Shown here in pieces: positions 42,124 through 51,715 of a DNA stretch of 64,000 nucleotides (its first letter is position 1; the number at the start of each line of letters is the position of its first letter). The position numbers and the translations under genes are program-made. The notes under the pieces were generated by a model. It saw only the letters and a list, made by a program, of their open reading frames with translations. It searched no databases and had not been told where the DNA came from. The DNA comes from Nitrospira sp. (GTDB lineage: Bacteria > Nitrospirota > Nitrospiria > Nitrospirales > Nitrospiraceae), in contig JARFXQ010000006.1 of NCBI GenBank assembly GCA_029194725.1, forward strand, positions 124,001 through 188,000, given 5' to 3'.

Positions 42124-42825
42124 ATGTTTCAAACCGGCCCACTAGGCGTCGTTCTGTCGCTCGGGATCGTGTCCAAGGTGGTTCTCTTGCTCCTGGTCTG
42201 CTTTTCGATCATGTCATGGGCCATCATCTTCTACAAATTGGTCGTATTTCGCACCGCTGATGTAAAAGACCGTCATTTTATGACCCTGTTGCTGCGGGCC
42301 AGAGATGTGGAGGAAGTCACTCGGCATGCCCAACAGACCATTGGGAGTCCCTGCGCGAAGATTTTTCATGCCGTTATTCAACGGATCGGCTACATTCCAA
42401 CCGAGGTGAATGAAAACGGTTCCGTCGCGTATGATCGACATGTGATGGAACGGACGGCGGCCCATCTTGCTCAAGGTCAAATCGCCAAGTTGGAATCGTT
42501 TCTTCCGTTTCTTGCGACGACCGGAAATATCTGTCCGTTCGTGGGCCTCTTGGGAACGGTGATGGGTATTATCGACTCATTCCGGGAAATCGGCACACAA
42601 GGCACAGCCAGCATTGCGGCTGTGGCTCCCGGGGTCTCCGAAGCCTTGATCGCGACCGCAGCCGGATTGTTTGCCGCGATTCCTGCCGTCGTCGCCTATA
42701 ACTATTTTCTTGTACGTATTAGGCGCTCTGCAATGCACATGGATTCGGTCGTGGTGGAACTCCTTGCCTTGATCCCAACCCAAACGAGACCTATCGCGCC
42801 GGTTCCCGTTGGAGCGAAGGGATGA
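42124..42825 (+). CDS. tolQ: TolQ/ExbB-type proton channel subunit
   Basis: A 233-residue inner membrane protein of the MotA/TolQ/ExbB family. Three membrane segments are present: [20 protein letters not shown] near the start, [20 protein letters not shown] and [20 protein letters not shown]. The latter two line the proton path. It drives the Tol-Pal system with TolR. The stop overlaps the TolR start (ATGA). Confidence 0.92.
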   Translation: MFQTGPLGVVLSLGIVSKVVLLLLVCFSIMSWAIIFYKLVVFRTADVKDRHFMTLLLRARDVEEVTRHAQQTIGSPCAKIFHAVIQRIGYIPTEVNENGSVAYDRHVMERTAAHLAQGQIAKLESFLPFLATTGNICPFVGLLGTVMGIIDSFREIGTQGTASIAAVAPGVSEALIATAAGLFAAIPAVVAYNYFLVRIRRSAMHMDSVVVELLALIPTQTRPIAPVPVGAKG

Positions 42826-43265
42826 TCTTCGAGGCAAGGCAGCGTCGATTTTTAGCCGAGATCAACGTGATTCCGCTCGTGGACGTTGTGCTGGTGCTCC
42901 TGGTGATCTTTATGGTCACGGCACCGATGCTCTATCGAGGGATGGACATCAAGCTGCCGGCTTCCGCATCGAACACGATCAAGCCGGAGATCCGAGCGGT
43001 GTTGACGATCGAAAAGGATCAACGTCTGTATCTCGACAAAGATCAGGTGAGCGTGGCTCAGCTGGAGCGGAAGCTGCGCGTGATGAAGGAAGAGCATGCC
43101 GATGTCTCATTGTATTTACGCGCCGACCGCGACGTGCCATATGGAATCGTGGTTCAGGTGATGGATGGAGTCAAGAAGGCCGGCATCGAAAAACTCGGCA
43201 TGGTGACTGATCCCACCGGACCCGAACGTGTCAGTGAGGGTACGCCATCCCAACCCAACCAGTAG
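42822..43265 (+). CDS. tolR: TolR/ExbD-type subunit
   Basis: A 147-residue protein with a single N-terminal membrane segment that carries the essential Asp ([20 protein letters not shown]) and a periplasmic domain ([20 protein letters not shown]). It pairs with the TolQ-type subunit to use the proton gradient. ATG 42822 overlaps the tolQ stop. Confidence 0.92.
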   Translation: MIFEARQRRFLAEINVIPLVDVVLVLLVIFMVTAPMLYRGMDIKLPASASNTIKPEIRAVLTIEKDQRLYLDKDQVSVAQLERKLRVMKEEHADVSLYLRADRDVPYGIVVQVMDGVKKAGIEKLGMVTDPTGPERVSEGTPSQPNQ

Positions 43266-43278
43266 GATAAGGTCCACA

Positions 43279-44394
43279 GTGCAGGCTTGGGCAACGGCCG
43301 GCATGGTCTCGGATAATGAATGGCAGGCGACTCTGACTCGTCGCTTAAGCTTTGCCGTCGTCGTCTCTCTGATACTGCATATCGGTATGCTGGCGATGGT
43401 GGCCTGGGTTCGACTGCCACGACATGGCGAACGGCCCCTGGCGTCCATTGAGATTTCCCTCGCAAGTCTCCCGACTCTTCCCGAAAAGGCTGTTGAACCG
43501 CCGAAAAGTCAGCCGATTAAAAAAGAGGTAGAACCACACAAGCCGGTACAGCAGGCTAAGCCGATCGAGCAAACCAAAGCCATCGAACGGCCTAAGCCCA
43601 TTGAGCACTCTAAACCTGTTGAGCCACTCAAACCTATTGACCAGCCGAAATCTGCTCCTCCCGTGAAAGCTGCGCCTGTGTCCCTTCCGCCTGTGACAGC
43701 CGCACCTGTTCCTCCTCCGGTCGCTCCGGCAAAATCGTCGAATGATCTCATGCGCGATATCATGAAAGATATTGAGTTGCCTCCGGATGCTCCGAAGCAG
43801 GGCGACATCAGCCCGGAGGACAAGCCAAGGAAATCACCGGTGATCAAGCTACCCGATGTACCGGTCCTCACCGAAACCAAGGAAACAACCTCAAAAAGGC
43901 TAGTTGCCTCCGCCCAGCCCTCCTCCCTGACGGAAGATGTGGCGAAGGAACTGGATGAGGAACTCAGAAAGATCAAAAAACTTGAGGTGCCTAAAGCGGC
44001 GTCCCCAGTGGAAGTACCGTCAAAACCTGCCCCTCAAGTTGAAGCAAAGGTCCAGAACGTCAAGGCTGTCGACACCACATTGAAGGTTCCAGGGATGACT
44101 CAGGGATCTAGCGTCTATCTGGCGCTTGTGCGACAGCGAATCAGCAATTCTTGGAATGCTCCGCCCCTGGATCTGACCAGTCAAGCCTACGTCGTTATCG
44201 TCCAGTTCAGACTTCATAAGAACGGCTCGGTCACCGGTGTGACGATCGAGCAATCCTCAGGAAATGAGTACTATGATTTAGCCGGGAAACGAGCGGTTCT
44301 CAGCGCAAACCCATTGCCGAGGTTTCCGTCTGATATCGTTGATCCGTATTTTGACGCCCACTTCACTTTTACCGTCGGAGAGCCGCAAGGATAA
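43279..44394 (+). CDS. tolA: TolA/TonB-like energy transducer
   Basis: A protein of about 371 residues with a membrane anchor (FAVVVSLILHIGMLAMVAWV), a long Pro/Lys-rich spacer (repeated KPIEQ-type units such as AKPIEQTKAIERPKPIE), and a C-terminal TolA/TonB fold (YLALVRQRISNSWNAPPLDL and VIVQFRLHKNGSVTGVTIEQ). It bridges the inner and outer membrane. GTG 43279 was chosen; ATG 43303 is the alternative and keeps the anchor. It lies between tolR and tolB. Confidence 0.88.
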   Translation: MQAWATAGMVSDNEWQATLTRRLSFAVVVSLILHIGMLAMVAWVRLPRHGERPLASIEISLASLPTLPEKAVEPPKSQPIKKEVEPHKPVQQAKPIEQTKAIERPKPIEHSKPVEPLKPIDQPKSAPPVKAAPVSLPPVTAAPVPPPVAPAKSSNDLMRDIMKDIELPPDAPKQGDISPEDKPRKSPVIKLPDVPVLTETKETTSKRLVASAQPSSLTEDVAKELDEELRKIKKLEVPKAASPVEVPSKPAPQVEAKVQNVKAVDTTLKVPGMTQGSSVYLALVRQRISNSWNAPPLDLTSQAYVVIVQFRLHKNGSVTGVTIEQSSGNEYYDLAGKRAVLSANPLPRFPSDIVDPYFDAHFTFTVGEPQG

Positions 44395-44397
44395 ACC

Positions 44398-45738
44398 ATG
44401 ACCTTCCGAGCTGCTGTGTCTGTCATCCTCAGTGTGTCAATCGGCGTCGTTTGGATCATTGAATCCGGTGCCGCCGACGTCTTTCTTGAGGCAACTAGGC
44501 CGGATTTTCAGAGGATTCCCCTAGGGATCGCCGCGATTGAAAACGCGGGTGGATCGGAGTCACCCGAGGGACGTGTGAAGTTGGGCACGCGTATCGAAGA
44601 AGTACTCAAGGCGGACGTCCGACGCTCGCAGGTGTTCGCGCTTGTCGATTTACCGAGTCTCGGCATCAAAGTCGCTCAGCTCGGGGCAGAGCCTGATCCT
44701 TCCTTCAAACAAGCCGCCGAGAACGGGGTGTCAGTCATTGTCTGGGGTAAAGCGGGAATCAAGAATGGTAGCAAGGACGCCGATCTCAGTATGGATGGGT
44801 ACGTGTATGATACAGGCAGCAACGAAGTTGTGGGAGGGAAGCGATATGTCGGCTCGACATCGGTTGCCCGCCTCATGGCTCATCGTTTTGCCGATGAGTT
44901 GGTCTTTCGCTATACGGGAGAACCGGGAATCGCGCGGACGAAGATCGCCTATGTCTCGGAGCTGGGAACGGCTCGCGAGTTATTCGTGATGGATTACGAT
45001 GGGTACGAGCCTCGCCAGTTGACGGCCGACGGGTTCTTGAACCTGATGCCTCGTTGGTCGCCGGATCGACGGTTTTTGGTTTTCACGACGTACCGTAATC
45101 GGAACACACAGGATATCGACATGATCGAGCTTGCCACGGGAAAACGCTGGACGCTCGTCGCGCAAGGAGGGTTGAACATCACTCCGGTTTTCTCTCCCGA
45201 TGGGAATGCGCTGGCCTACGCCTCAAGCCATGAAGGAAACGCCGAATTATATCGTTTGGATACCCGCACGAAAGCCGTGCAGCGACTCACCACGAATGCG
45301 GCCGGGGACTTATCTCCCTCGTGGTCTCCCTCGGGGCGCGAGATTGCGTTTACCTCGGATAGAGGCGGCGGACCACAAATTTTCCTTATGAGTGCGGATG
45401 GATCCAACGTGCGTCGCTTGACGTTCGATGGAGACTACAACGCGGCGCCGGCCTGGTCGCCTCGCGGAAATTGGATCGCCTATGTATGCAGGACTCCCAA
45501 GAAAGAGTACAAACTGTGCGTGATTACGCCTGATGGCCAGAAACATCTTCAACTAACCGCAGGATTGGGGGTGGATGATTCTCCGTCCTGGTCTCCGGAT
45601 GGTCGGCATCTTGTCTTCAGCTCGACGGTGGATGGGAAGAGTCAGATCTACATGATCAATGCGGACGGTAAAGATCTCGAGCGTATTACATTTGTCGGGA
45701 CTCACAATAGCGCACCGTCCTGGTCTCCGGCATCGTAA
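44398..45738 (+). CDS. tolB: TolB periplasmic beta-propeller protein
   Basis: A 446-residue exported protein with a signal segment (AAVSVILSVSIGVVWIIESG), a small N-terminal TolB domain, then a six-bladed propeller of WSPDGR-type repeats (for example PRWSPDRRFLVFTTY, PSWSPSGREIAFTSDRGG and PSWSPDGRHLVFSS). TolB connects Pal with TolA. It starts 3 bases after tolA. Confidence 0.95.
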   Translation: MTFRAAVSVILSVSIGVVWIIESGAADVFLEATRPDFQRIPLGIAAIENAGGSESPEGRVKLGTRIEEVLKADVRRSQVFALVDLPSLGIKVAQLGAEPDPSFKQAAENGVSVIVWGKAGIKNGSKDADLSMDGYVYDTGSNEVVGGKRYVGSTSVARLMAHRFADELVFRYTGEPGIARTKIAYVSELGTARELFVMDYDGYEPRQLTADGFLNLMPRWSPDRRFLVFTTYRNRNTQDIDMIELATGKRWTLVAQGGLNITPVFSPDGNALAYASSHEGNAELYRLDTRTKAVQRLTTNAAGDLSPSWSPSGREIAFTSDRGGGPQIFLMSADGSNVRRLTFDGDYNAAPAWSPRGNWIAYVCRTPKKEYKLCVITPDGQKHLQLTAGLGVDDSPSWSPDGRHLVFSSTVDGKSQIYMINADGKDLERITFVGTHNSAPSWSPAS

Positions 45739-45817
45739 ATATCCAGGAAGGCATTGACGGCAATCGTCCTTCGCTGTAAGAAAAAGGGGCGATATTTCAC
45801 AGGAAGGAAGGAATCTA

Positions 45818-46543
45818 ATGAAAACGTTGCCAGCCAGCTACTTGCCGTTGATTCTTGGTATCATCGTCCTGGGAATTCCATCCTGCTCGAAGAAGGCGGT
45901 CCGATCGGGAGGAGATGCGCAGGCTTTACAAGAAGAGATGGCCAGAGGAGAGATGGCTAAGGGAGGAGCCAAAGGAGGGGCCAGTTCAAGTTTTCCCGAT
46001 ACATCGTTCTCCGGACGTGAGGATGCGAATAGCCTACGGGGACTGGATCGCAATCCTTCCGAAGAGCGACTAGGGGGAAATGGCGGCAATGCAAGTAGTC
46101 AAGGCGGTGCCGGCCGCGCCAACGGGGTGATCGCAAAAGCAGATTCCGGCGCGGCCGCTCGGCAGTTGGCTGAAATTCGTGCGGAGCAAGTGGCTTCGGT
46201 GGCAGCCGGACTTCGGGATGTCTTTTTCACGTACGATAGCTTTTCGATCACCGAGGATGGGCGCCACGCGCTTTCCGGCAATGCGGAATGGGCCAGGTCG
46301 AACCCGTACGCACAGCTGAAAATCGAGGGACATTGCGACGAACGTGGCACTTCAGCATACAATTTGGTGCTGGGTGAGAAGCGTGCGAAGGCCGTTCGGA
46401 ATTATCTCGTCGAACTGGGAGTGGTCCCCACTCATTTGTCGGTCGTTTCCTACGGCAAAGAACGGCCGTTCTGCACGGAACATACGGAAGCTTGTTACTC
46501 GCAGAATCGCCGTGGCCATCTCGTTGTCAAGACAGTGAAGTAG
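45818..46543 (+). CDS. pal: Peptidoglycan-associated lipoprotein (Pal)
   Basis: A 241-residue lipoprotein with lipobox IPSC (GIIVLGIPSCSKK). A Gly/Ser-rich middle of about 100 residues is followed by an OmpA-like domain, IEGHCDERGTSAYNLVLGEK with the peptidoglycan-binding residues. It binds cell wall and TolB. ATG 45818 follows GGAAGGAATCTA. The middle linker is longer than in E. coli Pal. Confidence 0.93.
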   Translation: MKTLPASYLPLILGIIVLGIPSCSKKAVRSGGDAQALQEEMARGEMAKGGAKGGASSSFPDTSFSGREDANSLRGLDRNPSEERLGGNGGNASSQGGAGRANGVIAKADSGAAARQLAEIRAEQVASVAAGLRDVFFTYDSFSITEDGRHALSGNAEWARSNPYAQLKIEGHCDERGTSAYNLVLGEKRAKAVRNYLVELGVVPTHLSVVSYGKERPFCTEHTEACYSQNRRGHLVVKTVK

Positions 46544-46607
46544 TGCGATGGCAGGACCGTTGGCCTGAAAGAGCCCTGATTGTCGGTGGTCGTTCGGAAC
46601 TCAGGAC

Positions 46608-48008
46608 ATGACGCTTCAGCTACGAACAAGATATAGTATGCTTCTCGGTATCGCTATGGGGGGTCTCCTTTTGCCGGGGTGTGTCGCGCAGCAGTCCGAC
46701 CTGAAAAAAACTGAAAAAGACCTTCAGCAACAGCTGTCCCAGGCCAGGGCCAGGCAAAACCAAGAAATTTCGACCTTACGAGAACATGACCTACCACAGC
46801 TGCGAGGAGAGCTTGAAAAGGCTCTGCACCAGGCACGAGAGCTCCAGAGCAAACAAGAGGATTTCAAGCATCGGTCGGCCCAGTTGGAGCAGCAGACAAA
46901 AAAGCTGGAACAGTTGGCGGCCAAACTGGAATCCGACAGCAGCACGCGGTATCTATGGATGCAGAAGAGCTTTGAGACTCAGGACGCGAAGGTGTCGGTC
47001 CGGCTAGACGAGCTATCGAAGGCGATGGAGACTTTGAAAAGAGAGGTCATTGACGTCGTCCAACGCACGAACGAGGGGTTGGCAAAACGCGTCGATGTCA
47101 AGCTGGAAGGTCACCAAAAGGAGTTGACGGAGCACCAGAATAAAATTGAGCAGATCTCTCAAAAGTTCACCCAATTCAATCTGGCCATGACGGGGTTTCG
47201 AGAGGCGCTGACCGGTCTGAATGATCGTGTGGGTGAGCAGGAGCAAACCGCGAAGAATCTCACCTCGAGAATCGATACCGATTCAAAAGCGAGGGCGGCT
47301 CATGCGGAAGAGGTCAACCGAAGCGTCATTTCCATCACGAAGGCGCTTGAAGCGGTTGGGAAAAAAGCTACGGCTCGCCTTGACGAGCAGGACAGTCGAA
47401 TCGATGCCGTGGCGAAAACTCTTGAGCAGGTATCAAATAGGTCTACTCCTCTGCAACAGGCTCACAAACCGGTGCAACAGTCCGTGGTGGGGTCGAATGA
47501 ACCTCTGCAGGATGGAGGGGAAGCCTCAAGAACGCCCGTTGGGTCGGAGGCTATGGGAGCTGCGACAACGATCGTTCCTCCCCAAGAATTGCCGAAATTT
47601 GAACCGGTTCAGGCCAGCGCCGATCCAGCTGATCGGGTTCGTTATGAGCAGGTGTTAGGCCTGTTTCGGGACGGGGACTTGGAAGGCGCTCGGCAAGGAT
47701 TTGCCGGATTTCTCGATGACTATCCAAACTCTACCCTCGCGCCGAATGCCCGCTTTTGGCTGGGGGAGTCGCACTTCGGTAAGAAAGAGTTCCAGAGAGC
47801 GATCGATGCCTACGATAAAGTGGAGATCGACTATCCCGGTAGCGAAAAGGTGCCAGCTGCAATCTTAAAGAAAGGATATGCGTACTTGGCGCTAAAAGAT
47901 AGAAAGCGAGCGTCGTCCGCCTTTAAGCAAGTGGTCACGCTCTACCCGAAAACTGCTGAAGCGGGAAAAGCCTCGGACAAACTGGCTCAACTCAAGGAGG
48001 TGCGGTAA
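46608..48008 (+). CDS. YbgF/CpoB-like protein, long coiled-coil form
   Basis: A 466-residue predicted lipoprotein (lipobox LLPGC) with a very long N-terminal coiled coil (residues 30-290, with heptads such as QQQLSQARARQNQEISTLRE), followed by C-terminal TPR repeats (ANARFWLGESHFGKKEFQRA-like). CpoB proteins coordinate peptidoglycan synthesis with Tol-driven constriction. ATG 46638 is an alternative start. The gene directly follows pal. Confidence 0.85.
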   Translation: MTLQLRTRYSMLLGIAMGGLLLPGCVAQQSDLKKTEKDLQQQLSQARARQNQEISTLREHDLPQLRGELEKALHQARELQSKQEDFKHRSAQLEQQTKKLEQLAAKLESDSSTRYLWMQKSFETQDAKVSVRLDELSKAMETLKREVIDVVQRTNEGLAKRVDVKLEGHQKELTEHQNKIEQISQKFTQFNLAMTGFREALTGLNDRVGEQEQTAKNLTSRIDTDSKARAAHAEEVNRSVISITKALEAVGKKATARLDEQDSRIDAVAKTLEQVSNRSTPLQQAHKPVQQSVVGSNEPLQDGGEASRTPVGSEAMGAATTIVPPQELPKFEPVQASADPADRVRYEQVLGLFRDGDLEGARQGFAGFLDDYPNSTLAPNARFWLGESHFGKKEFQRAIDAYDKVEIDYPGSEKVPAAILKKGYAYLALKDRKRASSAFKQVVTLYPKTAEAGKASDKLAQLKEVR

Positions 48009-48012
48009 CACC

Positions 48013-48774
48013 ATGTGTGTCCGTACACTCGTGTCCGGTTCTGTGGCCTGTGGATTGCTGGCGTCAACGATCGTGCTTGTCGGCTGTGCCAAGCATGCCG
48101 ATTTTCTGGAAATGCGCCACCAGCTCTCGACTCTCTCGAGAACGCAGGACCAGGATCATCAACGGGTGGATGCCGTGGTGCGACGATTGGATGCCGTAGA
48201 GCGGAGCAAGGACACGGATTCTGCGAAACCGCGATTCGATGACCTGGCGGCACGCTTTCAAAAACTTGAAAGCCGATTAGCAAAGCTGGAAGAAGCTGCC
48301 GGTCAGGCATCCGTCAAGCCTGATTCCTCGATAGAATCTCGTGCATCAAGGCCTGTCAAACAGACTCCACCGCTAGAGCCGACGGTTGCGCTATCCGGGA
48401 TCACGCCGACGTCCGCTTTCAATCTGGCATATAATGATTATCTGAGCGGGAAATACGAGCTTGCGGTCGCAGGGTTTCAGCGGTTCATCAAGGATTTTCC
48501 CGGTACGTCTCTGACTCCGAACGCTCAATATTGGTTAGGAGAATCGTATTACAACTTGAAAGACTATGGGCGGGCCATCCAAACCTTCGATTATCTCGTG
48601 ACGGAATATCCAGGAAACGAAAAGGTTCCCGCGGCACTGTATAAGCTTGGTTTGGCGACGGCCGAGACCGGCGATCTCGGTAGGTCGAGAAAAAATCTGA
48701 AGCGAGTGCTTGAAGAGTTCCCTTCATCGGACGAATCGAAGTTGGCAAAGTATAAGTTGGCCGAGATCCGATGA
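48013..48774 (+). CDS. YbgF/CpoB-like protein, short form
   Basis: A 253-residue predicted lipoprotein (VGCAK lipobox region) with a shorter N-terminal coiled coil and a C-terminal three-TPR domain (AFNLAYNDYLSGKYELAVAG and AQYWLGESYYNLKDYGRAIQ). It is closer in length to E. coli CpoB. ATG 48013 follows AAGGAGGTGCGGTAACACC, which overlaps the end of the preceding paralogue, so the two are coupled. Confidence 0.88.
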   Translation: MCVRTLVSGSVACGLLASTIVLVGCAKHADFLEMRHQLSTLSRTQDQDHQRVDAVVRRLDAVERSKDTDSAKPRFDDLAARFQKLESRLAKLEEAAGQASVKPDSSIESRASRPVKQTPPLEPTVALSGITPTSAFNLAYNDYLSGKYELAVAGFQRFIKDFPGTSLTPNAQYWLGESYYNLKDYGRAIQTFDYLVTEYPGNEKVPAALYKLGLATAETGDLGRSRKNLKRVLEEFPSSDESKLAKYKLAEIR

Positions 48775-48837
48775 TCGTCGCCGTGGCGCGACGCCCCGCC
48801 CCATCACCACATTCTCACTCATGAGGAGCATCGTGCC

Positions 48838-50610
48838 GTGTTGAGAACCGACGGCAGTGGCAAGATCTGTATTCTTCCGGAAGCGGTCATCGGCCGCATT
48901 GCAGCGGGCGAGGTGGTCGAACGCCCGGCGGCGGTTGTCAAAGAGCTTCTCGAGAACAGTCTCGATGCGGGGAGTCGGTCCATCACGATCGACGTGAGGG
49001 AGGGAGGGCTTACCTCGATTCGAGTAAGCGATGACGGGGAAGGCATGTGTCCGGAAGATGCCCCGCGTGCTTTTCAGCGGCATGCCACGAGCAAGCTCCG
49101 GTCTGATCTGGACCTCTGGTCGATTCGCACGATGGGTTTTCGGGGCGAAGCACTGCCGAGCATCGCCGCGGTTGCCCATGTTCGATTGATGACGGCGACT
49201 CGCTCCGCTGAAGTGGGGACCGAGCTGGAAGTCGTCGAGGGAGAGGTTGAGAGAATCGCCGAGGGTCCTCCGATCACGGGAACACGTATCGAAGTTGCAG
49301 AGTTGTTCCACAATCAGCCGGCTCGGAAGAAGTTCCTGAAGTCGACCCTCACGGAGTTCTTGCATATCAGCCGGGTCGTACAGCAGGCATCGCTCGCCTG
49401 GCCGTCCGTCCATTTTCGTTTGACGCACAATAGCGAGGAGATCTTCAATTATCCGTCTGCCCCCTCGGATGATGATCGGATCGCCCAGGTCTATCGACGC
49501 ACCTTTATAGACCAAAGTCTGCGGATCAGGGTCTCGCTTCCCGGAGCTCGTGTCAGCGGGTACATTGTGGATGCGGTCCATGCAAAGTCCTCTCGCGTAC
49601 CGCAAGAGTTGTTTGTGAACCGCCGTCCTGTGCGCAGCGCCACAGTCTCTCATGCCGTGGGGGAAGGGTATGGTTCATTCCTCGCCAAGGGGAGTCAGCC
49701 GCGATTCGTGCTGTTTCTGGAAATTGATCCGGATCGTCTCGATGTGAATGTCCATCCGACCAAGCGGGAAGTGAGATTTTCGGACAATGAGGTGATCCAT
49801 CAACTCGTACGGCGAGCGGTCTGCCAAGCCTTGAGTGGCGGAAAGCTGGCTGATCCGGGGAAGACTCCGTTCGTAGAGTCCTCCATGCGACGGACCTTGA
49901 GTTCCATCGTGGCGGGTCTCCCCACGTCCGAATCCGTTGAAACGGAATCGACGACCTTGCAGGTTACCCCTGGAACCCAATTGCCGTTGGTGAGCGATGC
50001 GGCGGAGCCCTACGCTCAAGTGCCTTCAACTGAGGTGATCGCGCTGGGGCAGATCAATCGGACGTTCCTCATCGCTCAAGTCGAGGGTGATTTGACGGTG
50101 ATTGATCAACACACGGCCCATGAGCGGGTCTTGTTTGAGCGATTACATCGAGCTTGGACGACCAGTGGTATACAAGCTCAACCCCTGTTGATCCCCGACC
50201 CGGTGGAACTGTCGCCACCTCAGACGGTACTCCTTCAACGCTACCAACGCCATCTGGAAGAATTGGGGGTAGAAATCGAACCATTTGGTTCCTCAACGGT
50301 CTTGGTCAGGGCGATTCCGGTCGGGCTCGGCAAGATCGAACCGACCACGTTTCTACAGGATCTCATTGACGATCTTACACAATGGGACAGTGCCCCTGGT
50401 CTGGAGGCACGAGTGCGATCGGTCCTGGCATCGTTAGCGTGCCACGGGGCGGTTCGTGCCGGTCGCTCGATGAAACCGGATGAAATCAAGGCTCTGGTTG
50501 AGGACTGGCGTACCGAAGGGGAGATCACGACCTGTCCGCACGGGCGGAGAACGTCGTTTCGACTGGGCATCACAGACCTGGAGAAAATGTTCGGACGAGC
50601 AGGCTGGTAG
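48838..50610 (+). CDS. mutL: DNA mismatch repair protein MutL
   Basis: A 590-residue protein. The GHKL ATPase N-terminus shows IAAGEVVERPAAVVKELLEN, then DNGEG-like VSDDGEGM and RHATSKL. The C-terminal part contains DQHTAHERVLFE, close to the DQHA(x)2E(x)4E endonuclease motif with Thr for Ala, and a terminal CPHGRRTSFRL. This suggests an endonuclease-type MutL. It starts with GTG 48838. It lies between the Tol-Pal block and miaA. Confidence 0.95.
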   Translation: MLRTDGSGKICILPEAVIGRIAAGEVVERPAAVVKELLENSLDAGSRSITIDVREGGLTSIRVSDDGEGMCPEDAPRAFQRHATSKLRSDLDLWSIRTMGFRGEALPSIAAVAHVRLMTATRSAEVGTELEVVEGEVERIAEGPPITGTRIEVAELFHNQPARKKFLKSTLTEFLHISRVVQQASLAWPSVHFRLTHNSEEIFNYPSAPSDDDRIAQVYRRTFIDQSLRIRVSLPGARVSGYIVDAVHAKSSRVPQELFVNRRPVRSATVSHAVGEGYGSFLAKGSQPRFVLFLEIDPDRLDVNVHPTKREVRFSDNEVIHQLVRRAVCQALSGGKLADPGKTPFVESSMRRTLSSIVAGLPTSESVETESTTLQVTPGTQLPLVSDAAEPYAQVPSTEVIALGQINRTFLIAQVEGDLTVIDQHTAHERVLFERLHRAWTTSGIQAQPLLIPDPVELSPPQTVLLQRYQRHLEELGVEIEPFGSSTVLVRAIPVGLGKIEPTTFLQDLIDDLTQWDSAPGLEARVRSVLASLACHGAVRAGRSMKPDEIKALVEDWRTEGEITTCPHGRRTSFRLGITDLEKMFGRAGW

Positions 50611-50701
50611 CCGATGATTGAAACCCAGGCTACGGATATTTGGGGGAGAGCTTTGATCTCGGCAGATAGATTTGTCATCTGTTCGGCGGCGTTTGCGTGA
50701 C

Positions 50702-51703
50702 ATGCGATCAGATCAGTTGCTCCACTATCGTCCCCTTGTCGTGCTTCTCGGTCCGACGGCCGTCGGTAAGAGTCGGATTGCAACACAAGTGGCCAAACAC
50801 CTTGAGACGGACGTGCTGGCGGCGGATTCTCGTCAAGTGTATCGCGGGATGGATATTGGAACTGATAAGCCGACCGCTGAGGAGCGTCAGGCGGTGTCGC
50901 ATCGATTGATCGATTTGGTCGACCCCGGCGAAACGTTTAATGCCGGTTGGTATCGACGAGTCGCGATGGTGGAAATCGAACGCTTATATAATGCGGGGCG
51001 GTTGCCGTTCGTTGTGGGTGGAACCGGGTTGTATATCCGAACCTTGGTGAGAGGGTTGTGTCCAGCGCCCCAAGCCGATCCCCAGGTGAGGGCAGAGCTC
51101 AAGAAATCGAGGGACGAGTGGGGACGAGATGGCCTCTATGCGGAGCTGATGCGTGTTGATCCTGAAACGGCGGCAAGGTTGCATCCGAATGATGAATCCA
51201 AGGTCATGCGGGCATTGGAAGTCTCTCGGCTATCCGGGCGTCCACTGTCGACCATGCAAGCCGAACATGGATTTCGCGAGACTCCGTTTTCCGCTCTCCT
51301 GATAGGCCTTGAGCGTAGGAAGGAGACCCTGTATCAAAGGATTGAACAACGAATCGATTGGCAGCTGACTTATGGAATGGTAGAAGAGACTCGATTCCTG
51401 CTCGAACAGGGATACGGGCGCGAGCTCGGTTCGATGAAAGGTCTCGGCTATCGCCAGGTCGGAGCCTATTTGGAAAATGAGTGTGGTTACGATGAAATGG
51501 TGCGTCGGTTCAAGCGCGACACGAGGCGTTTTGCGAAACGGCAGATGACCTGGTTTCGAAGGGAAACCGGAGTTGTATGGCTATGGGTCGAGGACAGCGA
51601 GCCGTATGAGCGGACGGCGGAACGAGTAATCGCGTATATCGAACAATTTATGAGAGCTCTTGGACAGCAGAAGCGGTCTGCGGCGCTGCAGCCGGCCTCG
51701 TAG
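50702..51703 (+). CDS. miaA: tRNA dimethylallyltransferase
   Basis: A 333-residue enzyme that transfers a dimethylallyl group to A37 of tRNAs reading UNN codons. The P-loop GPTAVGKSRIA, the substrate loop DSRQVYRGMDIGTDKPT and FVVGGTGLYIRTLVRGL are all present, as is the RDTRRFAKRQMTWFR motif near the end. ATG 50702 was chosen over TTG 50672. Confidence 0.95.
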   Translation: MRSDQLLHYRPLVVLLGPTAVGKSRIATQVAKHLETDVLAADSRQVYRGMDIGTDKPTAEERQAVSHRLIDLVDPGETFNAGWYRRVAMVEIERLYNAGRLPFVVGGTGLYIRTLVRGLCPAPQADPQVRAELKKSRDEWGRDGLYAELMRVDPETAARLHPNDESKVMRALEVSRLSGRPLSTMQAEHGFRETPFSALLIGLERRKETLYQRIEQRIDWQLTYGMVEETRFLLEQGYGRELGSMKGLGYRQVGAYLENECGYDEMVRRFKRDTRRFAKRQMTWFRRETGVVWLWVEDSEPYERTAERVIAYIEQFMRALGQQKRSAALQPAS

Positions 51704-51715
51704 GAAAGGATCTGC

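Noticed and set aside
43228..43302. N-terminal extension of the TolA-like gene from 43228
   Set aside because: It overlaps the end of tolR and precedes the membrane anchor with non-conserved residues; GTG 43279 or ATG 43303 is more plausible.
43500..43670. KPIE/KPVE repeats as a possible tandem DNA repeat
   Set aside because: The codons vary and the unit is the usual Pro/Lys-rich spacer of TolA/TonB proteins.
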